Source of the DNA: an uncultured Oscillochloris sp.
GTDB lineage: Bacteria; Chloroflexota; Chloroflexia; Chloroflexales; Chloroflexaceae
Assembly (NCBI GenBank): GCA_903877345.1
Contig: CAIRDL010000590.1
Span: 1 to 13,220, forward strand
DNA: 13,220 nt
Direction of reading: 5' to 3'
In this document: piece by piece, positions 5,461 to 11,984 of the stretch
Numbering within the stretch: the stretch's first letter is position 1
Layout of the letters: each line of letters starts with the position of its first letter
Position numbers and translations under genes: made by a program
Notes under the pieces: generated by a model
Databases searched by the model: none
The model's input: only the letters and a program-made list of their open reading frames with translations
Told to the model about the DNA's origin: nothing

Positions 5461-7149
5461 ATGGTTTACCCTACCCTCGCCATTCTGCTTGTGACTGCCG
5501 CCCTCGGCTTTGGGGTTGGTCAACGGACACCGGCGCGCAGACTTGGCCTCGGCGTTGCCACCCTTAGCCTGTTGGCGGCGCTCTTCGTGGCCTACGCTGT
5601 GCCATTCGCACCCGCAACGCTCCCCTTCATCCTGCTTGAATTTGGCCCCGCCAAGTTCAGCGTCAACCCCAGCTTCGCGCCAGCCGAGCAAGCTATCGCC
5701 GTCACACTGCTTGGCGGCAGTAGTGCGGCGCTCTTTGCCTTGGCTGGTGCTATTGCGCCGACGGTGCGCGGTTTCGGCAGCATCTTCGCCTGGGTGCTTA
5801 TGGCCTTGACCGCCGCCTTGCTGAGTTTAGCCGCGCCGCCACTTTCGCTTTTCCAACCCCTGGCTTGGGCCGTGGTGGCGCTGAGCGGCTACAGCGCGCT
5901 TCGTGCCAGTGGGGTGTCAGCCCTGGAAACCCCGCCTTTCGGGTTGACCCTTGGCCTGACGGCGAGTGTTTTACTGGCCGGGTGTCTGGCGGTGGCTAAT
6001 CAGCCGGTAGCTGGCGGCGCGTGGTCAGGCTGGCTGACGACCCTCTGCGGGCTAGGGGCGGCCCTGGCGCTGGCTGGTAGCCCGCCCTTGGTCGGCGTGC
6101 AAGCCGATGCAGATGCCGCCCCGGCCCCGCTTGGCGCACTGGTCTACGGGTTGCTCGCGCCCGCAACCGCCCTGGGTTGGCTCCTGCGCGCTTTGCCGGT
6201 ACTGCCGCCTTTGCCCGTCGGCGGGACGACCGCCATCGGTCTGTTCGGTGCCTTGGGCGTTTTGGCATGTGGAGCCGGAGCTATCGGCGCGAGTCGCCTG
6301 CGCCCGCTCCTCGTCTGGGCGACCGCCGGGCAAGCCGCGTTGGTCGTAACAGCGGCGGCGCTCACCACTACGCCAGCCCATATCCTTGGCCCCGGCCTGC
6401 TCGTCAGTCTGATGCTGGCTGCTACGGTGGGCGCAGGGGCGACTGCGACCCTCGAACGCACCACTGGCAGCGACGACTATACGGCTGATGGCGTGCTGCC
6501 GCCTCGTGTTGCGGGCGTCGGGTGGGCCATTGCCGCAGCGGCGAGTGTCGGCCTGCCGCCCCTCTGGGGCTTTTGGCCGCGCCTGTGGTTGCTGCTCGCC
6601 GCTGAACAACAGCAACCCTGGCTCCTCGCGCCGCTGTTGGCGGGTGCCATCTTGCTGACCCTCGCGATGCTGTTGCCGCTGGCCCGTTTTTGGGGTACGG
6701 CTGAGCAGGCGGTGTTCCCACGCGCCAATTGGACGGATCTGCTGCCCATGACGCTGGCGGGGCTGTTGCTGCTCGTCTTCGGCGTGGCCCCAGGCTTGGC
6801 CGAGGGCATGATCGGGTTGCCCGTTGCGCTGCCCACGCAGATCGCCGTTGTGGGCGCAGGGCTACTGTTTTTTGGCCTCGTGATTCTGATCGGCTGGGCG
6901 ACACCCTCGCGCCAACTCGCACCCGACCCAGACGAAGTGGCGGTACGGCTAACGCCCGCCGCGCTCAGCGCAGCCCTGCGCCCCGTGGCGTGGTTGGGCA
7001 ACCCACAGTCGCTGCTCTGGGCACTTTGGGCGGGCCTCGAACAGATGAGTACCGCCCTACGCTTCCTGATGGGCCTCTTCGAGCAGCGCTATTACCTGCT
7101 TGGCATGCTGGCGGCGCTCGTTATGATTATGCTGCTCATGGCGCAATAG
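5461..7149 (+). CDS. NuoL/NuoM/HyfB-like proton-translocating-type membrane subunit, divergent
   Basis: A 562-aa polytopic membrane protein of the Mrp-antiporter/complex I family, with about 14 hydrophobic segments. The supporting segments are DAAPAPLGALVYGL (218-231, the usual EAPTPVSALLH region), RPLLVWATAGQAALVV (281-296, the usual KRxLAYSSIGQxGY region) and SVGLPPLWGFWPRLWLL (362-378, the usual GLPPxxGFxxK helix). Residues normally important for pumping look replaced: Leu-Ala in the TM5 stretch where a Glu is expected (FQPLAW, 131-136), no Lys before the 218-231 region, and Arg374 where NuoL and NuoN have Lys. It starts at ATG 5461, with no Shine-Dalgarno, after the 274-bp repeat gap. Five bases separate its stop from the next gene's ATG. 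The sequence is rich in Ala, Leu and Gly, so exact subfamily assignment is weak. Most likely it is a membrane-arm subunit of the complex containing the large subunit at 4101-5186. Confidence 0.7.
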   Translation: MVYPTLAILLVTAALGFGVGQRTPARRLGLGVATLSLLAALFVAYAVPFAPATLPFILLEFGPAKFSVNPSFAPAEQAIAVTLLGGSSAALFALAGAIAPTVRGFGSIFAWVLMALTAALLSLAAPPLSLFQPLAWAVVALSGYSALRASGVSALETPPFGLTLGLTASVLLAGCLAVANQPVAGGAWSGWLTTLCGLGAALALAGSPPLVGVQADADAAPAPLGALVYGLLAPATALGWLLRALPVLPPLPVGGTTAIGLFGALGVLACGAGAIGASRLRPLLVWATAGQAALVVTAAALTTTPAHILGPGLLVSLMLAATVGAGATATLERTTGSDDYTADGVLPPRVAGVGWAIAAAASVGLPPLWGFWPRLWLLLAAEQQQPWLLAPLLAGAILLTLAMLLPLARFWGTAEQAVFPRANWTDLLPMTLAGLLLLVFGVAPGLAEGMIGLPVALPTQIAVVGAGLLFFGLVILIGWATPSRQLAPDPDEVAVRLTPAALSAALRPVAWLGNPQSLLWALWAGLEQMSTALRFLMGLFEQRYYLLGMLAALVMIMLLMAQ

Positions 7150-7154
7150 AGGCG

Positions 7155-7883
7155 ATGCAAATCAATTGGTTCATCATTGGCATTGGGGTGACGGCAGCGG
7201 TGGTGCTGCTGTTTCGTGATTGGCGTCTGACGGTGGCCGCGCTGCTGCTGAACTATCTCGCCAGCGCCCTCTTTCTGGCTGAACAGCAGTTTGTGCCCCC
7301 CGACCTCGCGTTCTTGGGACGGGCCATCAGCTCCCTGGTTTTGGTCAAGGTCATCACCGGGTTCGCTGTAACCATGATTTTGGGTGTTACCGCACTGACG
7401 TTCGAGGGTGAATATGGTCTTGAAAGTCTGGACGAATTTGGCTTGGCTGAGTTGCGACGGGCGGCGCGGGTGGCGCAGCGCCAGCAGGCCAACGCGCCTT
7501 TTCAACTGAGTGACTATGTGCTGCCTTTTTGGGCGAGTGTCTTGGCGCTGCTTGCCAGCCTGACCTTGCCGCGAGTCTATCCGATTGCCCCAACTGAGGC
7601 CAGCGACTTCGCGTGGTACTGGTTGGCCCTGACCGGCTTGCTCACCTTGGCGACGGCCAGCGATCTGCTGAAAGTTGGCTTGGGGCTGCTGCTGTGCGTG
7701 AGTTCGATTGACCTGCTGTATACGGCGGTGGTCAGTGCGCCGCAGGCCAGTGGCCTCAATGTCGTCCCGGTGGCCCTGCTGAGTCTCTTCAACATTTTGC
7801 TGGCTCTGGCGATAGCCTACCTGAGCGGCCTACTCTACGGGCGGCTCAAGACCTTGGAACTCAGCGAGCTGTATAAGCGCTAG
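7155..7883 (+). CDS. HyfE/NuoK-like membrane subunit
   Basis: A 242-aa membrane protein starting at the ATG at 7155, preceded by AGAGG and five bases after the previous stop, so it is translationally coupled. The frame is open much further upstream, but that part overlaps the preceding gene and is not native. About seven hydrophobic segments occur in two blocks. The first (about 1-90) resembles HyfE, with a Lys inside a helix (SSLVLVKVITGF). A charged, probably cytoplasmic, loop at about 92-118 follows. The C-terminal block (about 165-230) has the NuoK-like run of three helices. The acidic residue usual in the NuoK helix (GLEL) is not present (GLGLLL). Assignment depends mostly on size, topology and position between NuoL/M-like and NuoN-like genes, as in hyf-type operons. 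Confidence 0.55.
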   Translation: MQINWFIIGIGVTAAVVLLFRDWRLTVAALLLNYLASALFLAEQQFVPPDLAFLGRAISSLVLVKVITGFAVTMILGVTALTFEGEYGLESLDEFGLAELRRAARVAQRQQANAPFQLSDYVLPFWASVLALLASLTLPRVYPIAPTEASDFAWYWLALTGLLTLATASDLLKVGLGLLLCVSSIDLLYTAVVSAPQASGLNVVPVALLSLFNILLALAIAYLSGLLYGRLKTLELSELYKR

Positions 7884-7887
7884 CGAC

Positions 7888-9339
7888 ATGCTCTACCTGC
7901 TCCTTATCTTTTTTCCGATCACGATTGCGCTAAGCACCTTTGTGCTGCGGCGGCGCACCGGGTTGGTGATCTTTATTGCCCTGGGTACCGTGCTGACCCA
8001 GTTGTTGATCGCGACCCAAATCCCGGTGGACGACCCGACGCGCTTGCTCGGCGTGACGCTGATCCTGAGTGCGCTGAGTCGCACGTTCTTGCTGGTCTTT
8101 CTGACGCTTGGCGGTTTTGCCTTTGTCGCGGCATGGCATCTGCCCCACGGCGAAAACTTCGTCCCCATTACCCTGTTGATCCTGGCCCAAGTTGGCACCG
8201 TGCTGCTGCTCCAAGACCCGTTCATCACCACGCTGCTACTAGCCTTGACGGGCCTCACGGCGGTGTTGGCGATTGTGGATTTACCAGCGGGCGCAAGTGT
8301 GTTGGTGGGTACGCGGGCGATAGCGGCGGCGCTCAAATATCTGGTGCTGATGGTCGTCGCGGCGGCGCTGATGTACGTCGCCTTTGTGCTTACCGACATC
8401 TTCCGGCCCGACGAACTGCCGGGACGCATTTCGCCCGCCCGTTTCATCTTGGCCCTGCTCAGCGTAAGTTTTGCCCTGCGACTGGCGCTCGTGCCCTTCC
8501 ACACTTGGTTGACTGATCTGGTTGACTTTGCCGAACCGCTGGTGGCGGGGATCGTGATTACGCTCCTAAATACGACCAGCCTGCTGGTGCTGATGTTGGT
8601 CTTTCAGACTTTCCCGACCTTGTTGTTTGAAAGCGAAGTGGCGCTCAGCATGATGCGCCTCGGTGCGATTGTGAGCGCCGTGGTGGCGGGCGCCCTTGCA
8701 CTGGCCCCGGCGAGTCTGCGGCACACGTTAGCCTATCTGGTACTCTACAACGGCGGTATGGTATTCTATGGCCTTGCCTCAGCCTCGCCGGTGGGGCTGG
8801 CGGGTGCGATCTTTGGAGCCTTGAACCAGACCGTCGCGGTGCTGCTGCTCTTTGTCAGTTTGGGCCTGTTGGAGCGGCCCGACGGGCGTGCCCCAAGTGC
8901 GTTGCGCCACGACTTGCTCCGCCGTTGGCCCGTGGCGGGCGCGGGCCTCTTGGCGGGTGGCATGGCGCTGTTGGGGCTGCCGCCGCTCAACGGCGCAGTG
9001 AGCCACCTGCTCCTTTATCAAGCCGCCGCCGCGAAGGGCTGGGGCGAACTGCTGCCACTGTTGGTCGCTACGCTCTTCGCAGGCGTGGGGCTGGCCCGCA
9101 GCGTCGCTGCGCACCTGCTTGGCCCTGGCGAAGAGGCCGTCGCCGCCGAGCCGTTGCTGCTCGGCGAGACGGAGTTGGATCGCCCAGCGGTGCGCCGCCT
9201 TGACCCTGAGCCACGGAGTACGGCGGCTCTGACGCTGCTGCTGCTGCTGATCTGTCTGGGCATCGGCCTCTATCCGCAGCCCATTCTGGCGATGATTGAC
9301 GAAGCGATCCGAGGGCTGGCCTTTATTCGGGTGCTGTGA
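7888..9339 (+). CDS. NuoN/HyfF-like proton-translocating-type membrane subunit
   Basis: A 483-aa polytopic membrane protein with about 14 hydrophobic segments, of the antiporter-like subunit family of complex I and group 4 hydrogenases. The best evidence is AAALKYLVLM (146-155, the NuoN ALKYF motif), ALRLALVPFHTWLTDL (196-211, normally FKLxxxPFHxWxPD), LRHTLAYLVLYNGGMV (278-292 region, normally KRxLAYSSIxxxGY) and GLPPLNGAVSHLLLY (363-377, normally GLPPTxGFxxKxxL). Arg198 and His373 replace the lysines normally involved in proton transfer, and the TM5 glutamate is not evident. It starts at ATG 7888, four bases after the upstream stop, without a clear Shine-Dalgarno. Its TGA at 9337-9339 lies in the same frame as the next gene. 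It is the most recognisable membrane subunit of the module. Confidence 0.78.
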   Translation: MLYLLLIFFPITIALSTFVLRRRTGLVIFIALGTVLTQLLIATQIPVDDPTRLLGVTLILSALSRTFLLVFLTLGGFAFVAAWHLPHGENFVPITLLILAQVGTVLLLQDPFITTLLLALTGLTAVLAIVDLPAGASVLVGTRAIAAALKYLVLMVVAAALMYVAFVLTDIFRPDELPGRISPARFILALLSVSFALRLALVPFHTWLTDLVDFAEPLVAGIVITLLNTTSLLVLMLVFQTFPTLLFESEVALSMMRLGAIVSAVVAGALALAPASLRHTLAYLVLYNGGMVFYGLASASPVGLAGAIFGALNQTVAVLLLFVSLGLLERPDGRAPSALRHDLLRRWPVAGAGLLAGGMALLGLPPLNGAVSHLLLYQAAAAKGWGELLPLLVATLFAGVGLARSVAAHLLGPGEEAVAAEPLLLGETELDRPAVRRLDPEPRSTAALTLLLLLICLGIGLYPQPILAMIDEAIRGLAFIRVL

Positions 9340-9390
9340 CGGCAGTGCGCCGCCGCAAAATCGGGCGCGGCAAGCCGCACCCTTACACCA

Positions 9391-10203
9391 TTGACCATTG
9401 TGGACATCATCATCGCCGCGTTCCTCTACCCTGGGCTGCTAACCACCCTGGCGGTGGTCAGCGTTTACGGGCTGATTATGCAGGGTCGGGCGGGCCTGCC
9501 CGCAGGCTTCGCAGCGGCAAGCAGCCGCGAAGGGCGGGCAACGTTGAGTGGCGTGCTGTTGGCGGGGTTGGGCTTAGCCCTACTGCCGTGGCCGCTGCAC
9601 CCCGCCGGCGGCGTTGGCGCATGGCTCTGGGGCTGGGCTGCCTTTGAGTTGGCCTTTCTGCTGCCGCTGCTGCCCGCCATGTTGACCGGCGTACCGCGTC
9701 TAGTGCGGGCCGCTAGTCGCACGGCGCAACTTGGCAGCTTGGCGCGGGCGCTGCTTTGGGCCGCGCTGAGCGTCGCTTTGGCGCTCTACGAACGCTGGAC
9801 TGGCCTCGCCTTGCTGGCGCATAGCTTGGCGCTGGTGGCCGCGCTGGTGAGTTTGCCCGCCGCCATCGGCTGGGGGCCGTTCGGCACTGAGGAGCGGATT
9901 ACCCCTGGTGGGCTGACGGCGGGCTTGCCCCCGGCGGGCCAAACCCTTGACACATGGGCCAGCACCGCGCGGGCGGGCACGCTCCTGACAGCGACGTTGG
10001 TGGCGGGCCTTCCTGTGGGCGTGCTCCCACCAGCGGTCGGCTTGCTCTTGGTGAGTGGTGGGCTGGTGTTGGGGGCGGGGCTGCTCCGTAACTTCACGAG
10101 GCGACTGCCCCGCCTGACTCTCCCCGACGCACTACGCTTTTGCCTCGTTTGGTCGGCAAGCCTGACCCTGGTGGCAAGCTTGGCGCTGGCCTTCGCCCGC
10201 TAG
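9391..10203 (+). CDS. NuoH/HyfC/EchB-like membrane subunit, strongly divergent
   Basis: A roughly 267-270-aa membrane protein with about seven or eight hydrophobic segments. No ATG is available: the start is either TTG at 9391 or GTG at 9400, neither with a Shine-Dalgarno, so the N-terminus is uncertain by three residues. Two segments suggest NuoH. GPFGTEERITPGGLTAGL (162-179) sits where NuoH has PFDLPEAExELVAGY, followed by a helix starting TWASTARAG. LPRLTLPDALRFCLVW (239-254) sits where NuoH has LPRxRxDQLMxLxW. The classic N-terminal GPLQPxxDxxK quinone-site loop is not seen. In the family this subunit links the membrane arm to the large/small subunit pair. The gene is last in the module and followed by a G-run array. 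Weak alternative: an unrelated membrane protein. Confidence 0.5.
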   Translation: MTIVDIIIAAFLYPGLLTTLAVVSVYGLIMQGRAGLPAGFAAASSREGRATLSGVLLAGLGLALLPWPLHPAGGVGAWLWGWAAFELAFLLPLLPAMLTGVPRLVRAASRTAQLGSLARALLWAALSVALALYERWTGLALLAHSLALVAALVSLPAAIGWGPFGTEERITPGGLTAGLPPAGQTLDTWASTARAGTLLTATLVAGLPVGVLPPAVGLLLVSGGLVLGAGLLRNFTRRLPRLTLPDALRFCLVWSASLTLVASLALAFAR

Positions 10204-10238
10204 ATGGGGGATGGGGGATGGGGGATGGGGGATGGGGG
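10204..10238 (+). repeat. ATGGGGG heptamer tandem array, five copies
   Basis: Five exact copies of ATGGGGG (starting at 10204, 10211, 10218, 10225 and 10232) begin directly after the TAG stop of the NuoH-like gene. A sixth G5 run follows in TCAGGGGGTCAG. These G5 runs could form a G-quadruplex in the transcript, just upstream of the ABC ATPase ribosome-binding site. It is the same heptamer as at 94-123, on the other strand. Its length is likely to vary between strains by slippage. Confidence 0.9.
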
Positions 10239-10256
10239 TCAGGGGGTCAGCGGTCA
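10237..10256 (+). repeat. GGTCAGGGGGTCAGCGGTCA repeat, copy 2
   Basis: It matches the minus-strand repeat at 4002-4019 apart from two additional G residues. It ends 15 bases before the ATG of the ABC ATPase gene, close to its AGGAGG site (10262-10267). Confidence 0.55.
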
Positions 10257-10271
10257 TAAAAAGGAGGCGGC

Positions 10272-11381
10272 ATGACCGCTGTCATCGAGATTGTTAACCT
10301 GCATAAAGCCTACGGCGACCTGCGCGTGCTTCAAGGGCTGAACCTGCGCGTCGTCGCCGGGGAAGCCTTCGGGCTGCTAGGGCCGAACGGCTCGGGCAAA
10401 TCCACGCTCATCCACCTGATGCTCGGCTTCCTTCGGCCCACGAGCGGGCAGATCCGTGTGCTAAGCAGTACCAATTTGGAGCGCACGCGCCCGCGCATTG
10501 GCTACATTCCCGAGCGCCAGCGCTACCATACGCGCTATACCGCCCGCGAATACCTGCGCTTCCTGGGGGCTTTCAGCGGCATGACGGGCCGGGCGCTGCG
10601 GGAACGGGTCGCTGACGAACTAGAGACCGTGGGGCTAACGGCGGTTGCCGACCGGGGCTTGGCGACCTTCTCGAAGGGCATGCTCCAGCGGCTCGGTGTC
10701 GCCCAGGCTCTGCTGACCGATCCCGATCTGCTGCTGATTGATGAACCGACCAGCGGGCTTGACCCGGCGGGGCAGCGCGAGGTGCTGGAGGTGCTACATC
10801 AGGTGCGCGTGCGCGGCCACACGGTTTTGCTCTGCACGCACCATCTCCACGAAGTCGAACGGCTCTGTGATCGAGTCGGCGTGCTGGCGGGCGGGCAAAT
10901 CGCAGCCGAGGCGACGGTCGCTGACCTGCGTGGCACAGCGACGAGCTTGCACATCTCGGTGTCGCCGCTGCCCCTAGCGACCCGGGCGCATATTGAGGCG
11001 CTCGATCCGAGTGTGCGCTGTGATCCCCAGAGCATTCGCATCAGCGCGAACACGCCCGCGCTTCAGGCGGCTGTGTTGCGCGCCTTACTTGACACAGACG
11101 CGCAGATTCTGGCGCTGGAACCCATCGAGCGCCCGCTCGATCAGTTCTATCGGCAAGCCGTGCGGGGCGAACTCGCGCCGCCACCGCCGCTGCCCCCGCT
11201 TGCTCCCATTGTCGCACCACCGCCTCCGCCTCCGCCACCACCGCCGGAACCGCCGCCCGTCGTCGAACCGTCGCCTGCACTGCCGTGGGCGGCCCTGCTT
11301 GCACCCGCCGAACCCAAGAGCGGTGAAGGTGACACGTTGCTCAATGAACTGTTGAAGCAAAAGCAGGATGGGGAGGCGTAG
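10272..11381 (+). CDS. ABC-2-type export ATPase with proline-rich C-terminal tail
   Basis: Cytoplasmic ATPase of an ABC exporter (CcmA/drug-resistance/Nat-like subfamily), 369 aa. It shows Walker A GPNGSGKST at 37-45, a signature FSKGMLQR at 133-140 in place of LSGGQ, Walker B LLLIDEP at 153-159, SGLD at 161-164 and H-loop His190. A C-terminal domain follows to about residue 300. The start is secure: AGGAGG at 10262-10267, four bases before the ATG. Residues 301-340 are extremely proline-rich, with a run of ten or more prolines. The end is a short charged, possibly helical tail (DTLLNELLKQKQ, 354-365). Such a tail is unusual for this family and may be a flexible tether to a partner. No ABC-2 permease follows; the next 1.1 kb lacks a protein gene, so the membrane partner must be elsewhere. 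No obvious functional link to the hydrogenase-like module. Confidence 0.88.
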   Translation: MTAVIEIVNLHKAYGDLRVLQGLNLRVVAGEAFGLLGPNGSGKSTLIHLMLGFLRPTSGQIRVLSSTNLERTRPRIGYIPERQRYHTRYTAREYLRFLGAFSGMTGRALRERVADELETVGLTAVADRGLATFSKGMLQRLGVAQALLTDPDLLLIDEPTSGLDPAGQREVLEVLHQVRVRGHTVLLCTHHLHEVERLCDRVGVLAGGQIAAEATVADLRGTATSLHISVSPLPLATRAHIEALDPSVRCDPQSIRISANTPALQAAVLRALLDTDAQILALEPIERPLDQFYRQAVRGELAPPPPLPPLAPIVAPPPPPPPPPPEPPPVVEPSPALPWAALLAPAEPKSGEGDTLLNELLKQKQDGEA

Positions 11382-11410
11382 CTTGCCCTTCGCCTGGGCT
11401 AAAGCGCTTT

Positions 11411-11530
11411 GCCGTTTGAGCAAATGCGCCGCTTGCTATTGCGGCAAATAGGCATGTTTCAACCCAGCTTTGCAGGTTGGGCGAATGCACCGCGTCCTGT
11501 TGCGGCAAATCTGTAGTCTGAAACATGCCT
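11411..11530. repeat. REP-like hairpin cluster including 44-bp dispersed repeat copy 2
   Basis: Two diverged direct units (11413-11449 and 11474-11510) each carry a GCCGC/GCGGC-type hairpin and end in TTGCGGCAAAT or ATTGCGGCAAAT. A perfect 12-bp inverted repeat, AGGCATGTTTCA (11450-11461) and TGAAACATGCCT (11519-11530), encloses the second unit. Positions 11450-11493 are the second copy of the 44-bp repeat found inverted at 5371-5414. A further CCGTTTGAGCA, identical to that at 11412-11422, occurs near 11555. The cluster begins about 30 bp after the ABC ATPase stop and may serve as its transcript 3' end. Confidence 0.75.
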
Positions 11531-11593
11531 TAGACAAAGTTTGCGGCTACGTTACCGTTTGAGCACACGCAAGGCGTTCTGATGCGCTTGCCC

Positions 11594-11645
11594 TGACCCC
11601 TGCCCCCCCTGACCCCTTTGCCCCTGACCCCTGACCCCTGACCCC
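11594..11645. repeat. TGACCCC heptamer array (GGGGTCA on minus strand)
   Basis: Five TGACCCC heptamers occur; the last three are in direct tandem (11625-11645) and the others are spaced by C-rich bases. The minus strand carries several G4 runs and could form a G-quadruplex. The heptamer is also part of the GGTCAGGG repeats at 4002-4019 and 10237-10256. Confidence 0.8.
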
Positions 11646-11754
11646 TTGCCTCTTGCCCTACAGGCCAATTCTGTAAGCACCCCGTAACCTTTTGCACAAT
11701 GAACCGTTTGTAAGGGTGTTGCCATCCACCTCAGTGGCCCGCAATACACTTAAG

Positions 11755-11984
11755 GAGGAACTTTGATCTAGACGACGCCAATCTCCCAAACGAGTTCGAC
11801 TTGTGCGTCCTACCCGTTGCAGAACGCTCGTCACTGGAGAGCATCCCGACTTGCGGAAGGTCGCACCCACGCTGGAACAGTGGCCTGCCAGTGGCGAACT
11901 GGCCGTCTCGATGGTAGCTACGAGACGTAAAACCAGCCTGTGGACTAGCGGTAAGAGTATCCCGCAGAGGACACGCTGGGAAAA
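11755..11984 (+). ncRNA. Structured noncoding stretch upstream of the omega-RNA-like core
   Basis: No convincing protein gene is present, but perfect stems are closely packed. GCCAGT (11887-11892) pairs with ACTGGC (11898-11903; loop GGCGA). CGTCTCG (11904-11910) pairs with CGAGACG (11921-11927). CCAGC (11933-11937) pairs with GCTGG (11975-11979), with GCGG/CCGC (11948-11951/11962-11965) nested inside. A strong ribosome-binding-like TAAGGAGGAAC (from about 11751) is not followed by an ORF. A weak promoter-like TTGCCA (11719-11724) and TACACT (11745-11750) lie upstream with too long a spacer. A 66-codon ORF at 11803-12003 crosses these stems and looks fortuitous. This could be the 5' part of the RNA described next, or target-site sequence. 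Confidence 0.4.

Noticed and set aside
6052..6922. Several minus-strand frames opposite the 562-aa membrane gene
   Set aside because: Low-complexity Arg/Ala/Pro-rich translations, overlapping one another; shadow frames.
6729..7154. Upstream extension of the HyfE/NuoK-like frame
   Set aside because: It overlaps the end of the preceding gene in another frame and encodes Arg-rich non-membrane sequence; the ATG at 7155 with AGAGG is the better start.
4101..10203. Standard respiratory complex I (nuo) operon
   Set aside because: The large subunit carries both hydrogenase-type CxxC pairs absent in NuoD, gene order and number differ, and nuoA/B/C/E/F/G/I/J are missing.
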